DNA of 64,000 nt from Kalymmatonema gypsitolerans NIES-4073 (lineage in GTDB: Bacteria; Cyanobacteriota; Cyanobacteriia; Cyanobacteriales; Nostocaceae), in contig NZ_AP018264.1 of the NCBI RefSeq assembly GCF_002368435.1, forward strand, positions 1 through 64,000. The letters are read 5' to 3'. A program made the translations under genes and the position numbers. The notes beneath the pieces are model-generated. The model did not search any database, had not been told where the DNA came from, and saw nothing but the letters and a program-made list of their open reading frames with translations. Shown one piece after another: positions 51,240-59,802 of the stretch (its first letter is position 1; each line of letters begins with the position of its first letter).

Positions 51240-53057
51240 ATGAATTATAACCACAGAGATTTTGTGAAAAAATCTAGAGGGATAATCGTTGTCGATGAAG
51301 ACAAACTAAACATTTATTGGAAAGACCCCTCTCCAATAAAACCTTGGCAGCCCAAAATACAACTCAAGCCGTATCAGGAACTTTCACAAATATTTGTTGA
51401 TATCGAAACAGCAGGAATAAACCCATTTGAAAGCCGTATTTATGCTATTGGTTGTATGGATTCAAGGGGATATTCTACTATTTTCATGGATATCTCAGAA
51501 GCTAAAATACTGACCAAATTTATCAACCATCTCAGTAAAAGAAATCCAGATGTAATTTTCACATATAACGGGATGGCATTTGATATTCCATTTATTATTA
51601 CTCGATGCAACTTGCATGGTATAAAACACCCATTTCAAGTTGCATCCAAATCTCGGACTATTCGTACCGCCCAAGTACGGGGTGAGCCACTAAAAATCCA
51701 GGAGGTGTTCATCCGAAATAGCCAACACGTAGACATCTATATCTGCGTTCTGAGGTGGGATTTCATAGCCAAAAAGCTAACTAACGGCAGATCGCTCAAA
51801 AAGGTTGTATTGGACATGGGACTACGCCAGAACACTAGGCTGGTTCTTCCCTATGAGGAAATCCTCGCTTGTTGGAAAGATGGCCCCAACAGTAAGGGAT
51901 GGAAACGCCTAAAAGAGTATCTTGTCTACGACCTCGAAGACACCCGGCTAATTGCGAATAGACTTGTACCCTCATACTATTACGAAGCACTAATTGTACC
52001 GGAAATGAACCTCCAGCAGCTAACACTTGCTGGTAATGGTACTAAATGGGAGCGAATATTTGAGCATCATTATCCAGGTTATAAACCAAAACCCGATCGC
52101 AAGTACAAATTCCAAGGAGGGATGGCTTACTCTATTCCTGGACTGTATAGAAGGGTTGGATATGCAGATATTAGCTCAATGCACCCTTGGGCAATGCTAG
52201 ACAAGGGTATTTGCTCAATTAAAGATACAGAACGTATTGGGCTAAGTATTCTGCAATATTTGGTGAATGAAAAATCTAGGCTGGAACAACTTGCATCTGC
52301 TGGAGATATTGCTGCTAAGGAAAAAAGAGAATCCGTCAAGGTTTTAGCTAACTCTGAGTTTGGATTCTTCGGCACGTCTGAACTCGCCTTCAATGATATG
52401 GAGGCTGCTGCATTAGTTACAGCCTACAGTCGGAAAGTACTCAAGCTAATGATTGAAATTATCACTCGGCAAGGTGGTACTCCTGTGGAAGTTGACACCG
52501 ACGGAGTATTCTTCACACATCCCAATCCAGAAGAAGTACGTAGTTTACTTCAATCTCAATTGCCTAAAGGGATAACTGTCAAGCTAGAGTTTATCGCTGA
52601 CGCTATGTTTATCCCTGAACGGGGAACCAAAAATTACCTTTTATGGCTTCCAGACGGGAAAATCATCACTAAAGGCAACTGGCGCAACCGCGATCGCTCT
52701 CAATTGGAGAAAGAGTTTTCTATTGAGTATTTAACCCTGCTAATTCAAAATGTATCAGCAGCAGAAGATTATTATGCACACATCAAATCCCAGATTTTAT
52801 CAAGGGAATATCCAAAAGAAAAACTTGCAATCACACGCAAAATTAAAGAGGGCGAAAAAGAAATCCTCAAACTAGGGAAACCTGGAGATGTAGTCACTTA
52901 CTATTACGGAATTAGCGGCATAACTAATATCAGTAGTAATGAGAATTATTCACGTCAATACTATCTTCACTTGATTGAGAAAAGGCGAGAAGAAATTCTC
53001 AAAATAGCTGCTCCTGCAACACTAGAAAGTAACAAGCGTCAGTTATCTCTTTTTTAA
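51240..53057 (+). CDS. Family-B DNA polymerase with proofreading and clamp-binding tail
   Basis: A 605-residue replicative-type polymerase. The 3'-5' exonuclease has FVDIETAG (Asp54, Glu56), TYNGMAFDIPF (Asp115) and YDLEDTR (Tyr230, Asp234). The polymerase domain has motif A YADISSMHPW (Asp310), motif B KVLANSEFG (Lys367, Asn371) and motif C EVDTDGVFF (Asp419, Asp421). It is smaller than E. coli Pol II (783 residues). It ends KRQLSLF, comparable to the clamp-binding QLGLF of Pol II, so it should be made processive by the plasmid clamp. Family B is rare on cyanobacterial replicons. Confidence 0.93.
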   Translation: MNYNHRDFVKKSRGIIVVDEDKLNIYWKDPSPIKPWQPKIQLKPYQELSQIFVDIETAGINPFESRIYAIGCMDSRGYSTIFMDISEAKILTKFINHLSKRNPDVIFTYNGMAFDIPFIITRCNLHGIKHPFQVASKSRTIRTAQVRGEPLKIQEVFIRNSQHVDIYICVLRWDFIAKKLTNGRSLKKVVLDMGLRQNTRLVLPYEEILACWKDGPNSKGWKRLKEYLVYDLEDTRLIANRLVPSYYYEALIVPEMNLQQLTLAGNGTKWERIFEHHYPGYKPKPDRKYKFQGGMAYSIPGLYRRVGYADISSMHPWAMLDKGICSIKDTERIGLSILQYLVNEKSRLEQLASAGDIAAKEKRESVKVLANSEFGFFGTSELAFNDMEAAALVTAYSRKVLKLMIEIITRQGGTPVEVDTDGVFFTHPNPEEVRSLLQSQLPKGITVKLEFIADAMFIPERGTKNYLLWLPDGKIITKGNWRNRDRSQLEKEFSIEYLTLLIQNVSAAEDYYAHIKSQILSREYPKEKLAITRKIKEGEKEILKLGKPGDVVTYYYGISGITNISSNENYSRQYYLHLIEKRREEILKIAAPATLESNKRQLSLF

Positions 53058-53145
53058 ATGAACAAAGTTGAGATTTTACATAAATCTCAAAGCTAATAAA
53101 TATGAAGGTTTTTCAAATTCATACATTCTGATTTGTCTGTAACTA

Positions 53146-53913
53146 ATGAAAAATAAATCCTCTTCTCGCAAGCCCAGGCTTAATAAAAAGCAAAGGGCTT
53201 GGGTCAACTCATTCCTTTTGTCTCATCCTAATGCCAGAGTTAGAACTATCTACGAACTAGATGGCGATCGCGTAGTTCAAATTGAGTGGTGGGAAAACAC
53301 AAACCTAGTAATATTAGACCCAAAAACTTACATCCAAGGAATTATCAGCTACAACATGTGGGTCAAACTAAGAAAGTTTGGCGACCCCAGGAAAACAGCT
53401 GAGTTTTCTTATCGCATTACCCCACCAGAAAAACGAAGTGCATCATGGCACTTAACAGGTCAACTCTCTCTAGAACTCCCCCAATGTTACGAAGTTGCAG
53501 AACCAAACAACCCAGTTATCATTAAACCAAAAAGGAGAAATACTAAAACCAAAAAAGTTAAAAAATTTATTCAATATACTCTTCCTTTATCAGAGATTAG
53601 TGTTCAACTTCATACTACAAATATAAAAGATGATGGTGTTACTCTATATGGACAAGAAATATTACTAGAAAACACACCACACCTAAATTTAGTTCCTGGT
53701 AAAGACACTAAACTTCCCGAAGCTATAGTCAAAATTCTCTCAGAGAAACAAGCCAGCTTAAAGGAATGGGAAACAGCTATTACACTATACGAGGTAACTG
53801 GTTCTAGTGGAGTGATAGAGTATCTTCAACAGTTAGATTCTTGGCGCAAATACTTGGGTAATAAACGAGTAGATAACCATATTGATAAAGACTCAATTCA
53901 AAATTTCGTATAA
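53146..53913 (+). CDS. Hypothetical basic protein of the replication module
   Basis: A 255-residue protein. A basic N-terminus (KNKSSSRKPRLNKKQRAWVNSFL) and a beta-rich core (VRTIYELDGDRVVQIEWWENTNLVILDPKTYIQGIISYNMWVKLRKFGDPRKTAEFSY) are followed by TGQLSLELPQ, a hexapeptide-type clamp-binding match at an internal site, and a basic linker. No domain recognised. It sits between the polymerase and holA. Confidence 0.65.
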   Translation: MKNKSSSRKPRLNKKQRAWVNSFLLSHPNARVRTIYELDGDRVVQIEWWENTNLVILDPKTYIQGIISYNMWVKLRKFGDPRKTAEFSYRITPPEKRSASWHLTGQLSLELPQCYEVAEPNNPVIIKPKRRNTKTKKVKKFIQYTLPLSEISVQLHTTNIKDDGVTLYGQEILLENTPHLNLVPGKDTKLPEAIVKILSEKQASLKEWETAITLYEVTGSSGVIEYLQQLDSWRKYLGNKRVDNHIDKDSIQNFV

Positions 53914-54053
53914 CCAGCACAAACTTAAGTAAGGTATTTACTGGTTAGTACATAATAAATACCAAGCAAGCAGAAAGAGTTAATACTAACTCTTCTTTTT
54001 TTAACCACTGCTCATAACTAACGCATGGTAATTAGATGTTTATCTAATCTGTG

Positions 54054-55013
54054 ATGCCAGTATACCTATACTACGGCGAAGATACCTATTCGCTCAATCA
54101 AAAGATTAACCATTTAGTGACTCAAAATGTTCATACTGAATGGAAAGCTTTTAACTACATCAAGTTATCTGGAAATGAGAAAAATATTGCTGCCAAGGTT
54201 TTTACTGAGGTTATGACTTTACCCTTTGGAGAGGGTAATAAAATTGTTCATACAGACAGCGAGCATTTAATTGGAAGTTTATCAAATGAGGATAATAACC
54301 AAGAATTTGAAAATCAACTTTCTCGAATACCTGCAAGTAACATTCTTTTAATTACTAGTAACAAAAAGCCAGATTCTCGTAGAACAGTAGTAAAAACTAT
54401 CCTAAAATATGCTCAACAAGAAGAGTTTCCTCTCGTTCCTTGTTGGGATAAAAAGGGGATAGTTAATTTGATAGGGAAGTATGCAGCTATCCATCAAGTT
54501 AGACTTACACCAGATGTGACTAATTATTTAGTTGAAGCAATTGGTAATAACACTGCACGAGCCGATAGCGAATTTGCTAAACTTGCTGTCTATGCAAGTA
54601 AAAAAATTATTTCCCTTGAGGAGATAAAACAATTAGTTAGTAATCACAATACTGACTACCAAAAGCTTACTATGGCTATGTTAAGGAATCATTCAAACTT
54701 GGCAATAGCGCAGGTGGATAAACTACTAGATAGTAATGAACATCCACTCAAAATAGTAGCAACGCTTACGTCAGTTTTTCGCACTTGGCTAATAACTAAA
54801 GCTGGCGTAGAAACTAAATTATCTGAGATGAAGATTGCAGAAATAGCCGAATTGAAAAACCCTAAAAGATTGTATTACCTCAAAGATGAAGTCAAGTCTG
54901 TAGGCGTTCAAAAACTGAAAAACAGCCTTACCTTACTTTTACAACTCGAAACGGAACTCAAAAGCGGCACTAACAATTTAACTAGCCGAATTATCGAAAT
55001 TTGCACGATATGA
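54054..55013 (+). CDS. holA: Clamp-loader delta subunit (HolA)
   Basis: A 319-residue delta subunit. VYLYYGEDTYSLNQKINHLV at the N-terminus, the clamp-opening wedge TLPFGEGNKIVH in the style of cyanobacterial delta proteins, and the C-terminal collar (NEHPLKIVATLTSVFRTWLITKA...KLKNSLTLLLQLETELKSG) are present. It opens the clamp ring. The ATG at 54054 is used; a GTG one codon earlier is possible. Overlaps holB (ATGA). The leader contains TAACGCA and ATTAGAT-GTTT-ATCTAAT. Confidence 0.92.
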   Translation: MPVYLYYGEDTYSLNQKINHLVTQNVHTEWKAFNYIKLSGNEKNIAAKVFTEVMTLPFGEGNKIVHTDSEHLIGSLSNEDNNQEFENQLSRIPASNILLITSNKKPDSRRTVVKTILKYAQQEEFPLVPCWDKKGIVNLIGKYAAIHQVRLTPDVTNYLVEAIGNNTARADSEFAKLAVYASKKIISLEEIKQLVSNHNTDYQKLTMAMLRNHSNLAIAQVDKLLDSNEHPLKIVATLTSVFRTWLITKAGVETKLSEMKIAEIAELKNPKRLYYLKDEVKSVGVQKLKNSLTLLLQLETELKSGTNNLTSRIIEICTI

Positions 55014-55885
55014 AAAACGACTTATTTACAGAAATCATCGGACAGCATACCGCCAAACTTCTACTAACTGAAGCAATCGAACGTAATCAAATTGCTCCCG
55101 CATACCTATTTAGCAGCGAAGTTGAGGGAGTGGGCAAAGGAAAAACTGCTCTGGCATTTGCAAATGCAATACTCTCAAGAGGAAGTCGCTCCGCGATCGC
55201 AGGAGAATCTAAACATCTAGACATCTTACAAATCAAACCAACCTATACCGAAAACACCTCCCAGCAGAAAAGTGTCCCTGCTATCCGAGTAGAACAAATG
55301 CGCGAGGTAATTGAATTTCTTTCAACTAGTGCAGTCGAGGGCAAGCAAAAGGTAGTAATTATTCATGAAGCAGATATGCTTAACCCTACTGCCGCTAACA
55401 AACTTCTCAAGACGCTGGAAGAACCCAAAACTGGAACGTTTATTCTGATATCATCCTATCCTCAAAAGCTATTACCCACTATCAAGAGTAGGTGTCAAAT
55501 CATACCTTTCCAAAGGTTAACTTACGAGGAGGTTATTTCTGTCCTTAAAGACCAACAAATTGAGGTAACAGAAAAAATACTAGCTATCAGTTCTGGCAGT
55601 CCTGGTCAAGCGATCGCCAATATTAAAATGTTAGCTTCCATCTCACAAGAAATCACAAAGGAACTGGAAGTGCCTCCTGACGATATCCTCAAGGCACTCA
55701 GTTTGAGTAACTCCATCTCAAGCTGGAATCACCAGACGCAGTTATGGTTGCTTACCTACCTGCAATACAACTGGTGGCAGAAATTAAAAAGCACTAAGCT
55801 ACTAGCTAAATTCACCCAAGCAAGAAAGCAATTGCTGCATCACGTTACGCCCAGAAGTGTTTGGGATAGCCTACTTCTGCCATAA
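55010..55885 (+). CDS. holB: Clamp-loader delta' subunit (HolB)
   Basis: A 291-residue AAA+ protein: FTEIIGQHTAKLLLTEAIERNQIAPAYLFSSEVEGVGKGKTALAFA, VVIIHEADMLNPTAANKLLKTLEEPKTGTFILISS and SRCQIIPF (the SRC arginine finger that triggers ATP hydrolysis in DnaX). The ATG at 55010 overlaps the holA stop (ATGA). A stem-loop follows at 55911. Confidence 0.93.
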   Translation: MKNDLFTEIIGQHTAKLLLTEAIERNQIAPAYLFSSEVEGVGKGKTALAFANAILSRGSRSAIAGESKHLDILQIKPTYTENTSQQKSVPAIRVEQMREVIEFLSTSAVEGKQKVVIIHEADMLNPTAANKLLKTLEEPKTGTFILISSYPQKLLPTIKSRCQIIPFQRLTYEEVISVLKDQQIEVTEKILAISSGSPGQAIANIKMLASISQEITKELEVPPDDILKALSLSNSISSWNHQTQLWLLTYLQYNWWQKLKSTKLLAKFTQARKQLLHHVTPRSVWDSLLLP

Positions 55886-55910
55886 CAAAACCCACTCATT
55901 ATCAAAAAGC

Positions 55911-55942
55911 ACTGCCAGTTAGAAGTATTTCTAGCTGGCAGT
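55911..55942 (+). terminator. Stem-loop after holB
   Basis: ACTGCCAGTTAGAA-GTAT-TTCTAGCTGGCAGT, a 14-bp imperfect stem (one T/G mismatch in DNA, U-G in RNA), followed by ATTTGTTTA. Probable terminator. Confidence 0.7.
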
Positions 55943-55963
55943 ATTTGTTTACACATAAAAGAT

Positions 55964-56635
55964 ATGAACCAGCAACACAGTTTATTCGATGTCGAAGAAA
56001 CCATCCGCAACAGTAAAAACCAAAAAACCAGCGAAATATTAAACCCTAGCACTAGAAAGATACTTCAGTTACTAACCAGCCAAGGGATTAATAAAGCTGT
56101 TACAGCCAGCCTACTCGATCTAGCAGGAGCAGGTCGTGAAATTGTTCAATACATCGCCGGGCCAATTGTCACTCAGCAGAACGGCTGGCAACAGACAGTT
56201 CCGTCCTGGGTTTGGCGCGCGATCGCAGTTGATAGATTAGATGCAGCTTTACAAGAGATAGACAAGGGAGAAGTAGGTAAACTTGCCTCTAGTAGTGAAG
56301 TTGTTGCTTTAATGATGCCAATTGCTTTTGAAGTGCCGCTATCATCCGAATGGACAGATGTTTACCTCTGGGCAAGTTATAATGCCCTTGTCAGGCACAG
56401 ACCTTTCAAGAATTTCAACTACGAAAACCTCTGGGAGAAGATTGGTACCACTCCGATTTCGTATGACAAAATCCGCTCTGATTATGAAACCCTGGCTGCT
56501 GATATCCGTTCTCGTGTAGTCAAACACGCGGCGAAAGAGGGATGGGGTAAAAAGTCGTCAAATAACAACAAACACCCTGTTACAGCAAATTCAACTGAAA
56601 GTAATACTAAGATGGAGCAATTGTCACTGTTTTAA
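55964..56635 (+). CDS. Unknown protein with clamp-binding peptides at both ends
   Basis: A 223-residue protein with no recognised family. It begins MNQQHSLFDVEETI and ends KMEQLSLF: QHSLF and QLSLF both fit the clamp-binding consensus. In between is a helical core (ILQLLTSQGINKAVTASLLDLAGAGREIVQYIAGPIVTQQNGWQQTVPSWVWRAIAVDRLDAALQEIDKGE) and a roughly 35-residue disordered linker before the last motif. It looks like a clamp-tethering partner. The gene follows holB's terminator. Confidence 0.7.
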   Translation: MNQQHSLFDVEETIRNSKNQKTSEILNPSTRKILQLLTSQGINKAVTASLLDLAGAGREIVQYIAGPIVTQQNGWQQTVPSWVWRAIAVDRLDAALQEIDKGEVGKLASSSEVVALMMPIAFEVPLSSEWTDVYLWASYNALVRHRPFKNFNYENLWEKIGTTPISYDKIRSDYETLAADIRSRVVKHAAKEGWGKKSSNNNKHPVTANSTESNTKMEQLSLF

Positions 56636-56638
56636 TAA

Positions 56639-57334
56639 CTAATTGTTAGTACTTTTTTCAACACTCCTCCCAAATTCCTTCCTCTCTTTGTCCGTGAGAG
56701 GAGGAAGTTCTTCCTTGTAATAAAAATTGCCTAAATTTTGACACTGATTGACATAAATTCGTCTTGCTGAATCACTTGCCCCCAAGTCCTGACGCAAAAG
56801 TAATTTAAATGATTTTTCACGCTCCTTCAATTCTTTTACTGCTACAAGAATTTCTGGTGATATGGCAGGATTTTCATAAGTAGAAGAAAGTTCCTCACTT
56901 GATGAATAAACGCTTAGTCTATTGCCAGCAGGTTGAGTTAGAAGACGCTGAGTATTATACGAACGCCATAGACCTAACTTTTCGCGCTGTAGTGACTCAA
57001 TTTCAACCTCACCAACTCGGTCTGGAGTACTACGCCGCACGTAGATAAAACAAGCTTTATCAGCCGCTACAGTCAAACTCACTTTTACACCATTACCATC
57101 AAAATAAAACGAGTCAATTAAGTCGTTCTCTGCACTAACTTCTCCAAGCTTCTCTTTATTCGATAAATCAGGTAACACTTCTGAATTTAGTGACGGCGTA
57201 GCATTATTAACATTAGTTGAGGATAATGAAGGCGTAGGAGAAGGATTTGATTCTATAGCTGAAACTTTATTTTCTTTTTCTGGAGATGAACATCCAACCA
57301 GTAAGAATAATCCTATAAATAAATATTTTTTCAT
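56639..57334 (-). CDS. Hypothetical lipoprotein
   Basis: A 231-residue protein on the opposite strand from the module. Signal peptide with lipobox FLLVGC (Cys15), a Ser/Pro/Asn-rich linker, then a C-terminal domain (FYFDGNGVKVSLTVAADKACFIYVRRSTPDRVGEVEIESLQREKLG...LRQDLGASDSARRIYVNQCQNLGNFYYKEELPPL). Two cysteines may form a disulfide. Unknown role; not a replication protein. It overlaps nothing and follows the gene at 57377 with a short spacer. Confidence 0.75.
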   Translation of the reverse strand: MKKYLFIGLFLLVGCSSPEKENKVSAIESNPSPTPSLSSTNVNNATPSLNSEVLPDLSNKEKLGEVSAENDLIDSFYFDGNGVKVSLTVAADKACFIYVRRSTPDRVGEVEIESLQREKLGLWRSYNTQRLLTQPAGNRLSVYSSSEELSSTYENPAISPEILVAVKELKEREKSFKLLLRQDLGASDSARRIYVNQCQNLGNFYYKEELPPLTDKERKEFGRSVEKSTNN

Positions 57335-57376
57335 AAAAATAAATTTGTCTTTATTAACCCAACAGCAGAATATTAA

Positions 57377-58552
57377 TTATTGTTTTCCATTCAAACGACC
57401 TGTTTGATAAAACTCAAGCAGGTTAGGGAAAGCTTTTTGTAGCAACCAGTTCCGCCCAATTTCTGATTCGGGAATATTTGAAGCAGCCATGTAATAACCA
57501 CTTCTGTAAGCAGCTACACCTAAACAAGCTTGTAGGCTGGATATAGCCCGTGAAGAAGCTGGAATATTCATCAAATCTTGTATATGACTGGGACGATAAT
57601 TTTGTCCTGCCACCAAAAAATAAACTAAAGTATGAACCAACCGGGATAAAATTACTGTTCGGTCTTGCCAACGTTCTAAATGAGACTTGATACAGAAATA
57701 ATCAGGTAAATCAGCTGCTTGAGATTGATCAAGGAATAAATCGCTTTGGCTTTCGATAAAACTAGAATCCAGACCTATAAACTGTTTTAGAAAAACAAGC
57801 GTTTTACCCCAACATTCGTGTTCCTTAGTTTCAGGAGAGAACGCACCTTCTGAATACTGTGAACCATACTTTTCTTGAAGCTGTGCAACAGCCTCTTGAT
57901 TGATATCACCCTGCCAGTCAGATTCAACAAAAAACTCTTTTACAATATCTTGCAAGTAGATGGATGAAAACTCACAAATATCCGGTGCCTCATCATCAAA
58001 ATCGTCTTCATAAGTATCAATAAGAAATTTCTCTAACTCGATTTCTAGCTCCTGCTTTCTATGAACTGGCAGTAATGATTTAGCGTCTTCTAATGATAAA
58101 GGAAAATCTAAATAAGGATGTCCTTTAGCTAAGTAAGAATCACCCAAATCAGCTAAACTTTCAAGCGCAATAGTCCGGGCAAAAAACTCATCTTGTGGGT
58201 GTACGCATATACCCTCTAATTCCTTATCCACCAACATCATAGTAATTGCCAGTAGAGCAAACCATGAAGCATCATGCAAACAAGTCGGTAAATCAGCAAT
58301 TAAATCTACTAACTTCAGTTCTAGAATTTCTCTCCAAACGCCTATCCTAGCGGTATTGGAAACATCACAAAAATGCTCAACCTCTTCTCCAACAGATGTT
58401 TCTCCTAACCACGTAAGATTTTCTACTTGCAAAGGTGAAGAGTAGTCAGGAGTTAGCTGATTTTGGCTGTCTTCATCGAACTGTATCCACATCAAAGCCA
58501 AGAGCATCAGCTTACAAATACTTACTCGCTTTAGGAGAAGATATTCAAGCAT
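57377..58552 (-). CDS. Hypothetical protein
   Basis: A 391-residue acidic protein, mostly helical. Segments such as FARTIALESLADLGDSYLAKGHPYLDFPLSLEDAKSLLPVHRKQ are HEAT-like; CLHDASWFALLAITMMLVDKELEGI is hydrophobic but probably a buried helix. An internal ESQSDLFLDQ contains QSDLF, a possible clamp-binding peptide. Family not recognised. It and the lipoprotein gene form a small minus-strand unit divergent from ssb. Confidence 0.7.
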   Translation of the reverse strand: MLEYLLLKRVSICKLMLLALMWIQFDEDSQNQLTPDYSSPLQVENLTWLGETSVGEEVEHFCDVSNTARIGVWREILELKLVDLIADLPTCLHDASWFALLAITMMLVDKELEGICVHPQDEFFARTIALESLADLGDSYLAKGHPYLDFPLSLEDAKSLLPVHRKQELEIELEKFLIDTYEDDFDDEAPDICEFSSIYLQDIVKEFFVESDWQGDINQEAVAQLQEKYGSQYSEGAFSPETKEHECWGKTLVFLKQFIGLDSSFIESQSDLFLDQSQAADLPDYFCIKSHLERWQDRTVILSRLVHTLVYFLVAGQNYRPSHIQDLMNIPASSRAISSLQACLGVAAYRSGYYMAASNIPESEIGRNWLLQKAFPNLLEFYQTGRLNGKQ

Positions 58553-58787
58553 AATTCATTACTTATAATTTTTAGATACATACCACAATATTTGCGATCC
58601 CACCATAGCACAGGATAAATTGTCGTTCCTTAGTAAAAACCACAATGCTATGAGAAACAGGAATAAAAAATAACTCATAAGTATGAAGCAAAAAGTGTGC
58701 TTTAAATAAAACAATTCGTCAAAATAATAAATCCTAAAAGAACTAATGCTGACGCAGCAATAAGAGAAATATATCAATTCTCGCGTT

Positions 58788-59171
58788 ATGAACTATATCA
58801 ACAAAGTCATGCTAGTTGGCAGATGTGGACAAGAACCTGACCTAAAATATTTCGAGTCGGGAGCAGTTAAAGCTTCAATCTCTATTGCAGTAAGACCGCC
58901 CTACAGAAGTGAACAAGCCCTTTGGTTTGATTTAGTCGCTTGGGGAAATCAAGCAGAAGTGATTGGAAATTACGTTCGTAAAGGAACTCAGATTGCAATT
59001 ACTGGTGAGTTTGGATTTGATCGTTGGGCTGATAAAAATTCTGGCACTATGCGGCAAAAACCTGTAATCACAATCAACGCCATCGAATTATTAGGTTCAC
59101 CCCGTAAGGAAGAATCTACATCTACTTCTGTAACAAACGAAACACAGGCTGTAGCTAACGCAAATTTCTAG
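58788..59171 (+). CDS. ssb: Single-stranded DNA-binding protein (core without acidic tip)
   Basis: A 127-residue OB-fold SSB: NYINKVMLVGRCGQEPDLKYFESGAVKASISIAVRPPYRSEQALWFDLVAWGNQAEVIGNYVRKGTQIAITGEFGFDRW. The C-terminal linker is short and ends ANANF, without the conserved acidic DDDIPF tip used to recruit partners. The neighbour at 59245 carries such a tip. It binds the ssDNA of the plasmid fork. Confidence 0.93.
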   Translation: MNYINKVMLVGRCGQEPDLKYFESGAVKASISIAVRPPYRSEQALWFDLVAWGNQAEVIGNYVRKGTQIAITGEFGFDRWADKNSGTMRQKPVITINAIELLGSPRKEESTSTSVTNETQAVANANF

Positions 59172-59182
59172 AAAATTACAAG

Positions 59183-59210
59183 TCGCCTATACAGTGTAAA
59201 TCATAGGCGA
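59183..59210 (+). terminator. Stem-loop between the two SSB-like genes
   Basis: TCGCCTAT-ACAGTGTAAATC-ATAGGCGA, an 8-bp stem. No long T run, so possibly a partial terminator. Confidence 0.5.
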
Positions 59211-59244
59211 TTAACTATCTAATCAATCTACAAATTAAACGACC

Positions 59245-59664
59245 ATGATTCATAATACTGCAACTATTAATCTTAAATCAGTGAACACAACCCACGACAA
59301 AGAAGGTTCCTTGATTGCTTTTGGAATTGCTGAGTTCTACTACCGTTCCAAGGAAGGAGTCGTTACTGACGAGATACCATTCCGTTCCAAAGGCGCACCT
59401 GCTGTCGTCATCAACGAACAGGGGGAAGGCGTACATGGTACAGCAGAAGGATATCTTGATTTAGTAGTAGATAACAGGGGTGAGTACAAAGAAAAGATTG
59501 CCACATTCGTAATTAGAAACTTTATCTCAGCACAACCGATTAACGAACTCACCCAAGTTAGCAAAAACTCTCACTCGCCTGAAACTCCTGATTTTGCCAA
59601 GGAACTACTCGAAGATAACGTTACTTCGACAAATGAAGACCTAGATGAAGAACCTCCATTTTAG
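59245..59664 (+). CDS. Second SSB-like protein with canonical acidic tip
   Basis: A 139-residue protein. The N-terminal beta-rich domain (TATINLKSVNTTHDKEGSLIAFGIAEFYYRSKEGVVTDEIPFRSKGAPAVVINEQGEGVHGTAEGYLDLVVDNRGEYKEKIATFVIRNFI) has an OB-fold-like strand pattern but no close SSB match. The end ...STNEDLDEEPPF mimics the SSB tip DDDIPF that binds primase, helicases and loader subunits. It probably supplies the protein-interaction function missing from the first SSB. Confidence 0.7.
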   Translation: MIHNTATINLKSVNTTHDKEGSLIAFGIAEFYYRSKEGVVTDEIPFRSKGAPAVVINEQGEGVHGTAEGYLDLVVDNRGEYKEKIATFVIRNFISAQPINELTQVSKNSHSPETPDFAKELLEDNVTSTNEDLDEEPPF

Positions 59665-59677
59665 AACCAATTAACTG

Positions 59678-59729
59678 AATAATGCTAGTCCAGACAGGTT
59701 TACTGGTTTGAACTAGCGTTATTTTTTTT
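59678..59729 (+). terminator. Rho-independent terminator
   Basis: AATAATGCTAGTCCAGACAG...CTGGTTTGAACTAGCGTTATT with eight T. Long imperfect stem plus T run, ending the SSB unit. Confidence 0.8.
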
Positions 59730-59802
59730 CAAAAATCCAAAATAAAAATCCACTGTTTGGTAGAATCGCTGACATGGGTTCACAAAATCGCTTCATTAAT
59801 AT

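Noticed and set aside
58559..58777. 72-codon minus-strand frame upstream of ssb (Phe/Tyr-rich)
   Set aside because: AT-rich DNA translated into an odd aromatic peptide with no Shine-Dalgarno sequence; it covers the expected ssb promoter region.
59730..59802. Search for iterons or parS-like repeats beside parA
   Set aside because: No repeated 15-22 bp units or clear palindrome were visible; the origin and parS are not assigned.
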